Under the pieces are notes generated by a model. That model was not told the DNA's origin. It ran no database searches and was given only the letters and a program-made list of their open reading frames with translations. A program made the translations under genes and the position numbers. From the NCBI GenBank assembly GCA_035629075.1, contig DASPIK010000104.1, forward strand, positions 45,124 to 109,123: a stretch of 64,000 bases of DNA, written 5' to 3'. This document shows positions 9,306-17,776 of the stretch, one piece after another. Source of the DNA: JAEZPW01 sp035629075. Lineage in GTDB: Bacteria; Acidobacteriota; Terriglobia; Terriglobales; Acidobacteriaceae. Positions within the stretch are counted from its first letter, which is position 1; the number at the start of each line of letters is the position of its first letter.

Positions 9306-11393
9306 TCACCTGACCACCGCACTAGCCACTGGTCCAACGCGCCTTGGCGCCAGCTTCACCCTGAACCTGCCCGCCCCCAAGTGCTCCTCTCCTTCCTTGG
9401 GTTCGCTCCACACGCCGCCAATCTCGGCATATTCCGATCCTGCCGTGCTGCTTTCGGGCCTTCTGTTTTTAGCGGACTTATCCGTCGCCGGCGTCTTTGC
9501 ATCGACTGCCTGGATATGTGAAACCGCCTGGCTGTTCTCCGGAGTGCCCGGCTTGAACTTCTCGGCATACTTAACGTCGCGCTTCTTCTGCTTCTCGACG
9601 TACGCCTTAATCACCTCGGAAGCAATGCGCGCAGCAAGATAGCCGTGTTCTCCCTGTTCCACAAGGACGGAAACCACAATTTCAGGGTTTCTCCGCGGCG
9701 TCACTCCCACGAACCAGCCGTTATCTCTGAATCTGGACCTGTCACCCGAAAGCTTAGCCAGCGCGGCATTCGAAATCGTCTGGGCCGAGCCGGTCTTCCC
9801 AGCGAAGTCGATATTGTTCAGGTGTGCGCTCGGCGCTGTTCCGACCGGGTTGACCACGTTCTGCATGGCATCGGTGATCACTTCCCAATTCTTCGCGTCG
9901 ATGGGAACCTGTGCCAATTCCGGCACCGTCGTGTTCAGGTTGTGCTTCATCTCTGCCGGAATGTCATCGGAGTACGCCACGTGAGGGCGAACCAACCTGC
10001 CGCCGGTCGTGATTGCCCCGATTGCCCTCATCAGTTGTACTGGTGAAGTAGCCACAGCGCCCTGCCCGATCGCAACAGAGATGGTCTCCCCTGCATACCA
10101 CTTCTGCTTAAACGTCTTAATCTTCCACTGCTCGGAGGGCATCACTCCATTTACTTCCTGGGGTAAATCGATACCGGTCTTCTGCCCGAGACCAAACATC
10201 GTCGCGTACTTGGCAATCCTTCCGATCCCCAGCCGCTCGCCCAGCGTGTAGAAGAATGTGTCACAGGACTGGTATATCGCCTTGCTTAGGTCAACTGACC
10301 CGTGGGCAGGCGCGTTGCCTGACACCCAGCATTTGAAGAATCGTCCGTAAAAGGTCCCGCCTGCGCCGCAGTTCACCCGCATGTCCTGGGTGATCCCTTC
10401 CTGTGCACCGGCGACTGCCATGACGATCTTGAAAACCGAGCCCGGCGCAAGTTGTGCCTGGATCGCCTTATTCAGCAGCGGCTTCGCAGGATCGGTGATG
10501 AGAGCATTCCATTCTTTGCGACTTATACGGACCGCAAACGAATTTGGATCGAACGTCGGCCGGCTCACCATTGCCAGGACCTCACCCGTACGCGGGTCCA
10601 TCGCGACAATGGCTCCGTTCTTGCCTTCCAAAGCCTGCTCAGCGGCGATTTGAATGTCGAGGTCGATCGTGAGTTTCAGCGGCTTTCCCGGAACCGCCGG
10701 GGTCTCGCTCATCACCCCTACTTCCTTGCCACGAGCCGTGACAATCGCGTTTCGAGATCCGTTCTTGCCCATCAGCAGGTCGTTATACTGGCGCTCAACA
10801 CCGCTCATTCCCACCACGTCGCCAGGGTTGTAGAACTCAAAGGCCGCCATGTTGAGCATCTCATCGCTCACCTCGCCCACATAGCCAATCAGGTGCGCCA
10901 TGAACCCGTTTTTCGGATACAAACGCCGGTGCGACATGATCGTGTCGAGTTCCGGTAGTTCGTTCCTGTGGGCTTCTATAAACGCCAATTCATCGGGCGT
11001 AATGTCGTCTTTCAGGATGATGGGCTTGTACGACGGCGATTTCGCAAACTTCGCGATACGGTCGCGGACTTCCTGTGGGTCCATGTGCAACCCAGCGGCG
11101 ATCTTGTCCGCATCCGCGTAGAGATCCTTCATCTGATCGCGCAGCAGCAATGCGGAGAACGAAGGATAGTTGTCTACGATTGTGCGCCCCTCGCGGTCGA
11201 GGATTCTCCCGCGCGGTGCAAGGATGGGTATCTGGCGAACGCGATTCTGTTCGGCGAGCCGAGCGTAGTATTCGTTGTCCGCGACCTGCAAGCGCCAAAG
11301 TCCGTATCCAAGTATCAAGAAGATCGCCAGGATCACGTACTGGACGACCGCCAGTCTGAACTGTGGGACTTTGTCTTCGCGACCGAACAACAT
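9306..11393 (-). CDS. mrdA: Penicillin-binding protein 2 (elongasome transpeptidase)
   Basis: This class B PBP crosslinks new peptidoglycan together with RodA. Residues about 15-35 form one membrane anchor. A PBP dimerisation domain follows, then the transpeptidase domain with the catalytic SxxK as S319-V-F-K, the second box as SCD in place of SxN, and a KTG box (FAGKTGSAQ). The chain is 695 aa, somewhat longer than typical PBP2 because of a charged C-terminal tail of about 80 residues. It is the first gene of the minus-strand wall cluster. The usual upstream mreB-mreC-mreD genes are absent; the divergent neighbour is rpsT. The ATG at 11393 immediately precedes the membrane anchor, which supports the start. 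Confidence 0.95.
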   Translation of the reverse strand: MLFGREDKVPQFRLAVVQYVILAIFLILGYGLWRLQVADNEYYARLAEQNRVRQIPILAPRGRILDREGRTIVDNYPSFSALLLRDQMKDLYADADKIAAGLHMDPQEVRDRIAKFAKSPSYKPIILKDDITPDELAFIEAHRNELPELDTIMSHRRLYPKNGFMAHLIGYVGEVSDEMLNMAAFEFYNPGDVVGMSGVERQYNDLLMGKNGSRNAIVTARGKEVGVMSETPAVPGKPLKLTIDLDIQIAAEQALEGKNGAIVAMDPRTGEVLAMVSRPTFDPNSFAVRISRKEWNALITDPAKPLLNKAIQAQLAPGSVFKIVMAVAGAQEGITQDMRVNCGAGGTFYGRFFKCWVSGNAPAHGSVDLSKAIYQSCDTFFYTLGERLGIGRIAKYATMFGLGQKTGIDLPQEVNGVMPSEQWKIKTFKQKWYAGETISVAIGQGAVATSPVQLMRAIGAITTGGRLVRPHVAYSDDIPAEMKHNLNTTVPELAQVPIDAKNWEVITDAMQNVVNPVGTAPSAHLNNIDFAGKTGSAQTISNAALAKLSGDRSRFRDNGWFVGVTPRRNPEIVVSVLVEQGEHGYLAARIASEVIKAYVEKQKKRDVKYAEKFKPGTPENSQAVSHIQAVDAKTPATDKSAKNRRPESSTAGSEYAEIGGVWSEPKEGEEHLGAGRFRVKLAPRRVGPVASAVVR

Positions 11394-11778
11394 AACCGTT
11401 CGCTGGCGCGCTTGTTACATTCAAAACGATCGCCAGCTTCTCTCTTCAGTAAACCCAATCGATGCTTCGCAACGCTAACTTAACCAGTAACTTGGCATTG
11501 CCAAGCCCGCGATCGGCCTACCTTTAAATTTGCGTTCAGTGTAGCAGGATTTACACTCCCGTTTCGAGCGAGTCCAGAGTCTATTTCGCCTCAGCACACC
11601 TCAGGTACACACCTGACCCACTCAGGCCGATCTGGACACATGCGAACGCACTGTGTTTTTCAATCGTAAATCACGGCAGATCAATACATCCTTGGTGGGT
11701 TGACCATCCTGCTTCCCTGCCTTAAAATACGAGATTCAGTTCACTTGCAGATTTCCGCTGAGGAAGATTCAGGAGTTT
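11394..11778. other. Divergent intergenic region between mrdA and rpsT
   Basis: This 385-bp stretch contains no credible gene. The right end carries the rpsT promoter and leader. The left part should hold the mrdA promoter, but I cannot pick a clear one. A CTCAG-rich segment near 11588-11630 looks mildly repetitive. Confidence 0.4.
11700..11728 (+). promoter_or_regulatory. Sigma-70-type promoter of rpsT
   Basis: TTGACC at 11700-11705 is followed by a 17-base spacer and TAAAAT at 11723-11728. Transcription would start near 11735, giving a leader of about 45 bases before the rpsT ATG. Spacing and both hexamers are near consensus, and the position fits a highly expressed ribosomal gene. Confidence 0.7.
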
Positions 11779-12057
11779 ATGGCAAATCATTTTTCGGCTT
11801 TGAAGCGCGCCCGGCAAACCGAGAAGCGCACTGCTATCAATCGTGCGAACAAATCGCACCTGCGCCTCGCCCTGCGTCGTTTCCGCGAAGCCGTTGCGAC
11901 TGGCAACAAGGAAGCTGCTGAGCAGCAGTACCGGCAGGCCGTTTCCGTCCTGGATAAGGCGACCCAGAAGGGCGTCATTCACGACAATACCGCTTCCCGC
12001 TATAAATCGCGCTTGCACGCACGTTTGAAAGCAATTGGCGAAACGCCGGCTAAGTAG
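11779..12057 (+). CDS. rpsT: 30S ribosomal protein S20
   Basis: S20 is a primary binding protein of the 16S rRNA 5' domain. The 92-aa product is lysine/arginine-rich and fully helical in pattern, with family landmarks MANHFSALKRARQ at the start and ASRYKSRL near the end. Length is normal (E. coli 87 aa). CAGGAG lies seven bases before the ATG. It is monocistronic by appearance, with its own promoter upstream and a terminator 20 bases downstream, and it points away from mrdA. Confidence 0.96.
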   Translation: MANHFSALKRARQTEKRTAINRANKSHLRLALRRFREAVATGNKEAAEQQYRQAVSVLDKATQKGVIHDNTASRYKSRLHARLKAIGETPAK

Positions 12058-12079
12058 CAGAGTTTTCCTCCATTAGGTG

Positions 12080-12110
12080 ACGGCAAGCCGCATGGCTTGC
12101 CGTTGTGCTT
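12080..12110 (+). terminator. Terminator after rpsT
   Basis: A perfect ten-base stem ACGGCAAGCC / GGCTTGCCGT with a GCAT loop (12080-12103) is followed by a T-rich run. It sits about 20 bases past the rpsT stop. Confidence 0.75.
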
Positions 12111-12234
12111 TGCTCATTTCTCAACATCTTCCTCGCTGCACCCTGACTCGCGCCAAACGGCACTCGAAGGAACGGCCGCGCGAACATCTCGTTGAGCAGT
12201 CGCATTTTGCTCCAGTCCTCCCGACCTCGCGGCT

Positions 12235-12240
12235 TATAAT
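12235..12240 (+). promoter_or_regulatory. TATAAT -10 element close to the psd start
   Basis: A perfect TATAAT ends 12 bases before the psd ATG, which would give a leader of only a few bases or a leaderless message. No convincing -35 box is found 17 bases upstream. The 12-base context GCTTATAATTGA recurs at 54665-54676. Confidence 0.4.
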
Positions 12241-12252
12241 TGAATATTCCTC

Positions 12253-12924
12253 ATGGTCAGAGACGGCATTCATTACGCGCTTGGCTTGTTCGCAGTGGCC
12301 GTTGTCGTAGGATGGCTCGCTTCCCCGGCTTGGGCTGCGCTTCCGCTGCTTCTCGCCGCATTCTTTCTCTGGTTCTTTAGAGATCCCGAGCGAGAGATTC
12401 CTGGCGAAGCCGGTCTCATTGTTTCCCCCGCTGACGGTAAGGTCACAGACGTTTCGACGATCGAATGGGGCGGCGCTCCTCGCAAGCGGATCAGCATCTT
12501 TCTTAACGTTTTCGATGTCCACGTAAACCGCTCCCCCATTGCCGGCGTTATTGCTTCATCGGAATACCGGCGCGGCAAGTTCGGAAACGCTATGGGGGCG
12601 ATATCCTCCGAGCAGAACGAGCAAAATATCGTCACGGTAAATGGCGAAGGACAGACGCTCGTTTTCAAACAGATCGCCGGTTTGCTCGCGCGTCGGGTCG
12701 TGTTCACGAAAAAGATCGGGGACCCGGTTGCACGTGGCGAGCGTATCGGTCTAATGAAGTTCAGCTCACGGATGGACGTCATTATGGAGCCCACCGTCGC
12801 ACTCCGGGTGAAGGTCGGCGACCGGGTCCGCGGCGGGTCCACCGTACTGGCCGACTTCCAGCCGGCTGCCCCTGAAGCTGTTGGCGCCGGTTCATCCGAG
12901 CTCCGGGAGAATGGAAAAGCATGA
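12253..12924 (+). CDS. psd: Phosphatidylserine decarboxylase (archaeal/short type)
   Basis: This enzyme makes phosphatidylethanolamine from phosphatidylserine at the inner membrane. The 223-aa chain has one or two N-terminal membrane segments (about 8-42), then SPADGKV near 58 and the conserved FDVHVNRSP near 87. The self-cleavage site of short-type Psd is normally a Gly-Ser in FGSR, where the Ser becomes the pyruvoyl group. Here it reads FSSR (S171-S172), so the residue before the cleaved bond is Ser. Ser172 itself is kept. The stop overlaps the start of pssA by four bases, which couples synthesis and decarboxylation of phosphatidylserine. The family call is secure; activity with the changed site is likely but unproven. 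Confidence 0.9.
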   Translation: MVRDGIHYALGLFAVAVVVGWLASPAWAALPLLLAAFFLWFFRDPEREIPGEAGLIVSPADGKVTDVSTIEWGGAPRKRISIFLNVFDVHVNRSPIAGVIASSEYRRGKFGNAMGAISSEQNEQNIVTVNGEGQTLVFKQIAGLLARRVVFTKKIGDPVARGERIGLMKFSSRMDVIMEPTVALRVKVGDRVRGGSTVLADFQPAAPEAVGAGSSELRENGKA

Positions 12925-13805
12925 GTGTCGAAGGGAAATTAGAGCTTGGCAGCTTAGTTCAGCCACGGCGCAAGAACGGGCGGTTCCGCAAGGGCATGTA
13001 TATTCTCCCTTCGCTGTTCACCAGCCTCAACATAGCTGCGGGCTATTACGCGATCTCCCAGGCGGTTCAGGGCAGTGTCGCAGAACCGTGGCACTTCGAC
13101 GTTGCAGCCAAGGCAATTGGGTTTGCCATACTCTTCGACGGGTTAGACGGTCGCATTGCGCGCATGACCAACACAACCAGCGATTTCGGCCGTGAACTGG
13201 ACTCGCTGGCCGACGTCATCACGTTCGGTCTTGCTCCCGCGATCCTTGCTTGGATATGGGGGTTCCGGCTTCTTCCGCTGGACATCAATGCTGATCTTCG
13301 GTCACGCCTCATACAGTTGGGTGCCATCGCGACTTTCTTATTCCTAATAGCTGGGGCCTCGCGATTGGCCCGTTTTAACATTCAGAAAAACCCGCAGCCT
13401 TCGAATCCCGGCAGGCCCGGCAAGAAGTACTTCGTCGGTATGCCCATACCTGCTGGCGCGGGCGTGATTGCCGCCGTGGTTCATTTTGCCGATGGCCAGC
13501 CACTCACGGCGTGGTGGGAAGCTGCGGTGTGGGTAGTATTCGTAATCGCAGTAGGATTTTTGATGGTCAGCACCTGGCGCTTTTATAGCTTCAAAGACAT
13601 CGATTTGCGCCACCGCCATCCGTTCCACCTCATAATTCTGATCGGCGGCTTGATCGCTGGGACGTGGTTCTTCTCGCAATACGTACTTTTCTTCCTGGCA
13701 CTGGCGTACATGCTGTCAGGCGTGCTGGCCCGCCTCTTCTACGTCTTCCGGCGGCCCACAGCGCCTCCGCCTCCGCCATATAGGGAAGCTTCGGAACTTC
13801 AATGA
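12921..13805 (+). CDS. pssA: CDP-diacylglycerol-serine O-phosphatidyltransferase
   Basis: PssA condenses CDP-diacylglycerol with serine to give phosphatidylserine, the substrate of the upstream Psd. The 294-aa protein has about seven membrane segments. The CDP-alcohol phosphotransferase signature DG-x2-AR-x8-G-x3-D-x3-D is complete near residues 75-97 (DGRIAR, GRELDSLAD). The ATG overlaps psd by four bases (ATGA), and the gene's own end overlaps the next gene in the same way, so the operon is translationally coupled. A short proline-rich C-terminal tail follows the last membrane segment. Confidence 0.95.
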   Translation: MSVEGKLELGSLVQPRRKNGRFRKGMYILPSLFTSLNIAAGYYAISQAVQGSVAEPWHFDVAAKAIGFAILFDGLDGRIARMTNTTSDFGRELDSLADVITFGLAPAILAWIWGFRLLPLDINADLRSRLIQLGAIATFLFLIAGASRLARFNIQKNPQPSNPGRPGKKYFVGMPIPAGAGVIAAVVHFADGQPLTAWWEAAVWVVFVIAVGFLMVSTWRFYSFKDIDLRHRHPFHLIILIGGLIAGTWFFSQYVLFFLALAYMLSGVLARLFYVFRRPTAPPPPPYREASELQ

Positions 13806-14830
13806 AATCTGGAATGTTTCGTGTAGCCATCGTAGGCGCCGCCACGCTCAAGGGTAAAGAAGTGGCTGACGTGCTGAATGACCGCAACTTCCCGTCGGAC
13901 GTCCGCCTCCTCGATGACGAGGAGTCGCTGGGCCAGCTCGAAGCTGTTGGCGAGGAAGTGAGCTTCGTTCAGAGTGTCGCGCGTGACCAGTTCACCGGAG
14001 TGGACTTCGCCTTCTTCGCTTCGGAAGAAGCATTTACGAAGCGAAACTGGGTGCTGGCCAAAGACGCAGGTTGCGCCATCATTGACCTCTCCTATGCACT
14101 GGAAAACGAGCCCGGTGCCACCGTGCGCTCGCCATGGCTGGAGCGTGAACTCAGCCAGCCGATCACACCCGAACTGCAGCCTGCGCCTGTGATCGCGGCC
14201 CATCCGGCGGCACAAGTTTTAGCCTTGCTCTTGACGCGAGCTGCACATTTGCGGCGTTTGCGAACAGTAGCGGCAGTGGTCATCGAACCCGCTTCTGAGC
14301 ACGGCCGGCGTGGCATGGACGAACTCCACGAACAAACCGTCAACCTGCTGTCATTCCGTGAGTTGCCGAAGCAAGTTTTCGACGCGCAGGTGGCCTTCAA
14401 CATGATCGCCCGGTACGGTGAGAAGTCTTCACCGACCATGGAATCTGTGGAAGCGAGAATCCTGCGCCATTTCAAGAAGATCACGGCAGAAGGCGCCGTC
14501 GTACCTTCGCTGATGCTCGTTCAGGCTCCCAGCTTTCACGGGCACGCCTTCTCTGTTTACATTGAGACCGACGATCCGGCTTCGGCTGGCGACTTGGCAC
14601 AGGCATTGACGGGCGACCACGTGACCGTAGCCCGAGTGGCGGAAGATTCCCCCAGCAATGTCAATGCCGCCGGGCAGGAGGGGATTTTGGTTTCGGTGCG
14701 CCGTGACGCCGAGCGCGAAAATGGATTCTGGCTCTGGGCTGCTGCTGATAACCTCAGGGTCATCGCGAATACTGCCGTCGAATGTGCTGAAAGCCTTATG
14801 GCCGCGCGCCCGAAAGGCAAGGTTCAATGA
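13802..14830 (+). CDS. USG-1-like aspartate-semialdehyde dehydrogenase homologue lacking the catalytic Cys
   Basis: The 342-aa chain has the fold signature of aspartate-semialdehyde dehydrogenase: an N-terminal Rossmann start (VAIVGAATLKG, residues 8-18), a central dimerisation region and a helical C-terminus. The active-site motif NPxC of true enzymes aligns with HPAA at 134-137, so the nucleophilic Cys is Ala. The same loss defines the Usg (USG-1) paralogues of E. coli, which are not active dehydrogenases. It is overlapped by four bases on each side, between pssA and lptE, so it is co-expressed with envelope genes and holA. A role in lysine or threonine synthesis is therefore unlikely; the real function is unknown. 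Confidence 0.8.
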   Translation: MKSGMFRVAIVGAATLKGKEVADVLNDRNFPSDVRLLDDEESLGQLEAVGEEVSFVQSVARDQFTGVDFAFFASEEAFTKRNWVLAKDAGCAIIDLSYALENEPGATVRSPWLERELSQPITPELQPAPVIAAHPAAQVLALLLTRAAHLRRLRTVAAVVIEPASEHGRRGMDELHEQTVNLLSFRELPKQVFDAQVAFNMIARYGEKSSPTMESVEARILRHFKKITAEGAVVPSLMLVQAPSFHGHAFSVYIETDDPASAGDLAQALTGDHVTVARVAEDSPSNVNAAGQEGILVSVRRDAERENGFWLWAAADNLRVIANTAVECAESLMAARPKGKVQ

Positions 14831-15360
14831 ATCGACCCAGGCGGTGGGCTGCTGCCTGTTCGTTGCTGGTCATCAGTATCGGCATGACCGCCTGCGGGTA
14901 CCGCGTCGCGGGTAAGGCGAGTCGCCTCCCCACCCACGTGCGCACAATCACCATTCCTGCGTTCGTCAATCAGACGCAGCAATATAAGCTTGAACAGATT
15001 CTCACTCAGGCCGTGGTGCGTGAATTCGTGACGCGCACACAGTACCGTATCGTCAGCCAGCCGGAAACCGAAGGCGACGCAATCCTGACCGGAGCTGTCA
15101 CCAATGTGCAGATCGCGCCTGTCACCTTCGACTCCAGAACAGGCCGAGCGTCCACAGTTTTAGTTGCGATTGCGATGAGGGTTCGGCTTGCAGATCGACA
15201 GGGACACACGATTTTCGAGAATCCGAACTACGTCTTCCGCGAGCAGTACCAAGTCTCGCGCGAGCTCTCAAGCTTCTTTCAGGAAGAAGGTCCAGCGATG
15301 GACCGCCTGTCGCGCGAGTTCGCTCGCACGTTGGTGAGCAACGTACTGGAGGCGTTCTGA
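14827..15360 (+). CDS. lptE: LPS-assembly lipoprotein LptE
   Basis: LptE plugs the LptD barrel and helps insert lipopolysaccharide into the outer membrane. A lipoprotein signal runs to the lipobox MTAC with the acylated Cys at residue 23. The LptE family start CGYRVAG follows directly, and the body has the RTITIPAFVNQT and VVREFVTRT patterns of the family. At 177 aa the length is normal. The ATG overlaps the upstream gene by four bases, and the stop shares one base with the holA start. The lptE-holA order is the same as in E. coli. Confidence 0.9.
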   Translation: MNRPRRWAAACSLLVISIGMTACGYRVAGKASRLPTHVRTITIPAFVNQTQQYKLEQILTQAVVREFVTRTQYRIVSQPETEGDAILTGAVTNVQIAPVTFDSRTGRASTVLVAIAMRVRLADRQGHTIFENPNYVFREQYQVSRELSSFFQEEGPAMDRLSREFARTLVSNVLEAF

Positions 15361-16484
15361 TGCGGAGTTTCGCCCCCACTGAGCGCTTCGTTTCCGACGT
15401 CAAAGCGCGCAAGATGAAGCCGGCTTACGTGCTGGTCGGCGACGAGGCTTTCTTTCGCAAAAGGTGCCGCGATGCAGTGCTTCAGCATCTAGTTCCGACC
15501 GAAATGCGCGAGTTCTGCCTTTACGAGATGGATCTCGCCGAATCCGACCTTGTCGAAGTGCTCGACCGCGCGCGCACCCCGTCGCTCATGGCGCCGTTCC
15601 AAGTGTTCTTCGTTCGTGGCGTGAAGCAGCTCTATGGGCGCGGTTCCCACGACAACGAATTCAAAGCGATTGAGGAGTACTGCGCAAACCCGAATCCTGA
15701 CGCTCTGATCGTGTTCATCGCCGACCACCTGAACATCCCAGCCGACCTGCGCCGCATGGATCTCGACGACAAAAACCGCTTCGAGCGCATCCGCGAAACG
15801 CTTGGCCAATATTGTGGAATCGTGGAACTGGCCCGGGTCGAAGAGAGTGAGGCCATGCGCTGGGCGATCGAGACGGCAAGCGCGCATTCCGTCAAAGTGG
15901 ACAACGATGCTGCCCGCGAGCTCGTTGACGCACTTGGCGGCGATATGATGATGATCGCCAATGAGTTGGAGAAGCTGACCCTTTACGTCGGCGAGAAGAA
16001 GCGAATCACGCTGGGCGACGTTGAAACCATGGTGCTGGCGGCCAAGCAGCGCTCCTTCTACGAACTGACGGATGCAATTTCTGCGAAGAACCGCGTGAAG
16101 GCTCTTGAGGTGCTGGAGGCGATCATCTCCACCGGTGATGGCGACGAGGCGGCCATAGGGCACCTCTACATGTTGGCGAAAACCTATCGCCAGATGCTCG
16201 TAATTTCTGAAAAGAACGTTAGGGATTCACGCGCGCTCTGGCAGGTTCTTTGGCAGGGGTTCCGTGTACCGCCGTTTGCTGCCGAGGACGTGATCCGTCA
16301 AGCACGCCGCTTCAAGTCACGCCGGGAACTGACCAGAGGATTGCGCCTGATCGCCAAAGCAGACTTGGCATTGCGGTCGAATCCGCCCAGCAAGCGCTTC
16401 ATTCTTGAGAAGCTCGTGCTTGATCTCAGCTCGGAAATGCCAGTAATGACCGCGCCTTGGCAGCAACAAGAACTGCTCGTTTGA
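15360..16484 (+). CDS. holA: DNA polymerase III subunit delta
   Basis: Delta is the clamp-loader wrench that opens the beta ring. The 374-aa chain begins KPAYVLVGDEAFFR (about 19-33), the usual delta start without a functional Walker A. It continues with the ISTGDGDEAAIG-type middle region and the C-terminal collar helices. Its ATG overlaps the lptE stop by one base (TGATG). It ends the psd-pssA-usg-lptE-holA run. The Lpt-HolA linkage supports both names. Confidence 0.93.
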   Translation: MRSFAPTERFVSDVKARKMKPAYVLVGDEAFFRKRCRDAVLQHLVPTEMREFCLYEMDLAESDLVEVLDRARTPSLMAPFQVFFVRGVKQLYGRGSHDNEFKAIEEYCANPNPDALIVFIADHLNIPADLRRMDLDDKNRFERIRETLGQYCGIVELARVEESEAMRWAIETASAHSVKVDNDAARELVDALGGDMMMIANELEKLTLYVGEKKRITLGDVETMVLAAKQRSFYELTDAISAKNRVKALEVLEAIISTGDGDEAAIGHLYMLAKTYRQMLVISEKNVRDSRALWQVLWQGFRVPPFAAEDVIRQARRFKSRRELTRGLRLIAKADLALRSNPPSKRFILEKLVLDLSSEMPVMTAPWQQQELLV

Positions 16485-16506
16485 CGACTCGTACCACCAC
16501 CCTCGG

Positions 16507-16541
16507 AAAACTGAGAGCTGCCAACTGAGAGCTGAAAGCTG
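16507..16541. repeat. Short imperfect tandem repeat of AACTGAGAGCTG
   Basis: Two 14-base units sharing AACTGAGAGCTG (16507-16520, 16521-16534) are followed by a partial third unit AAAGCTG. It lies between holA and the convergent small gene and codes for nothing credible. The units are too short and lack spacers, so it is not a CRISPR array. Confidence 0.6.
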
Positions 16542-16592
16542 TTTTCTTCCCGGCTTGTCCACGCCTCGCTAATCACCTATCACTAATGCGCC

Positions 16593-16630
16593 CTACAAAA
16601 CACAAAGCCCCCAGCGTTTCCGCCGGGGGC
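16593..16630 (-). terminator. Terminator after the DUF465 gene
   Basis: On the minus strand the stem GCCCCCGGCG / CGCTGGGGGC (one mismatch, GAAA loop, 16630-16607) leads into TTTGTGTTTTG. It lies 20 bases past the stop at 16650. Confidence 0.85.
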
Positions 16631-16649
16631 GAAGAATTCGTGACAGGTA

Positions 16650-16877
16650 TTAAGCGACCTGATTATTCTGCCTGAACTGTCGCTCGAGCTCCTCCATCTG
16701 ATCCTTGAGCTTCAGTTTTAGCTTTTTGAGCCGTACCTCTTCAACCTTCTCATCATCGGAAAGATACTTGTTGGTGGAAAGTGACTCGAGACGCTGAGAA
16801 TATTGCGCGTGCTCCTGCGCCAGACGACGGAATTCCTCGTTGTTGGCCATGAGCAGGTCGCGTACCTGAGAAGCCAT
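16650..16877 (-). CDS. Small DUF465 (YdcH-like) helical protein
   Basis: A 75-aa, highly charged, all-helical protein with the DUF465 pattern: EEFRRLAQEH near the start, then YLSDDEKVEEVRLKKLKLKLKD. Family members form a short antiparallel helical hairpin; their function is unknown. The ATG at 16877 is preferred because AGGAGG lies ten bases upstream, whereas it nearly abuts the ATG at 16886. The gene stands alone and has its own terminator. Confidence 0.85.
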   Translation of the reverse strand: MASQVRDLLMANNEEFRRLAQEHAQYSQRLESLSTNKYLSDDEKVEEVRLKKLKLKLKDQMEELERQFRQNNQVA

Positions 16878-17012
16878 CCAGTACATCCCTCCTGGTTAGT
16901 GCCGGAACCCAAACACGCTATCACACGCCCTGCACTGCTTCAATCCCTTACAAGAGTTACCAACGTCAGGTGAGCTAACCACAAATCCTGTGCTGGCGTG
17001 CTGGCCCAAGGC

Positions 17013-17531
17013 TTACCTTGTTCGAATTTCGCTATCCTCTGAACGAATGTCGAGGCGATACACTACCGCGTCTTCGAGCGGCTGAGAATAGTACGATCTC
17101 CGGCGTCCGGCAATTGTGAATCCACACTTCTCATATAGCGATCGCGCCGATCTGTTCGACTCACGTACTTCCAGGAACACAGTGGTCTCACCCCGCCGCC
17201 TTACCCTATCAACGAATGCCTCGACCAGTCGCGATCCTAGTCCGCGGCCTCGTGCGTCTTCGGCCACTACAACGTTCTCTATCTCCCAATCGCTGCCAAG
17301 GTTGACGGCTACTAGAAAGCCGACGACACGAGTCTCCGCCTCCAGCACTAGTGCCACTCGCGGAACAGCGCCCCGATCAAAAATTCGTGCGTAGTCATCC
17401 GGACGCCAGTGGGCTGCTGTGGGTGCTGTGCGTTCCAGCTCCACAATCGCCGCCACGTCCGAAAAAACTGCTTGCCGAACCACTATCGACTCTGGCGCAC
17501 TACTCTCGTGTTCGCCTGTCAAGTACTTCAC
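17013..17531 (-). CDS. rimI: Ribosomal-protein alanine N-acetyltransferase-like GNAT
   Basis: A GNAT enzyme that would acetylate a protein N-terminus such as S18, using acetyl-CoA. The 172-aa chain begins VRQAVFSDVAAIVELE. It carries the acetyl-CoA loop as EDARGRGLGSRL (near 100) and the RimI-type end ESNRSARSLYEKCGF (near 130). A C-terminal YSQPLEDAVVYRLD fits RimI. It lies on the opposite strand from meaB-mce-tsaB; rimI and tsaB are neighbours in many genomes, which supports the name. The first 15 residues are not conserved in pattern, so the start could lie downstream. Confidence 0.85.
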   Translation of the reverse strand: MKYLTGEHESSAPESIVVRQAVFSDVAAIVELERTAPTAAHWRPDDYARIFDRGAVPRVALVLEAETRVVGFLVAVNLGSDWEIENVVVAEDARGRGLGSRLVEAFVDRVRRRGETTVFLEVRESNRSARSLYEKCGFTIAGRRRSYYSQPLEDAVVYRLDIRSEDSEIRTR

Positions 17532-17776
17532 TCCCGTCCTTCTCTTGTAAGCCTACGAATCCATTCCCAAAACAATGTACGCGCCCCTGTCGGTTTTCGC
17601 GATTGCAGCAGCTATCATCGAGGTAGGGAGTGCGAACACCTGCTAATCAACTCCAGATGGGCGCCCACGCCGTCAGTAACCGCTTTTCTGACAATATATT
17701 GGCAGCAACCACCCTGTTTTCGACATATCCAGGGGAGGGTGGGTCCGCCTAAGGATTCGTGGGCATTCCGTAATCA

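Noticed and set aside
16507..16541. Possible CRISPR-like repeat
   Set aside because: Units are 14 bases, contiguous, imperfect and without spacers.
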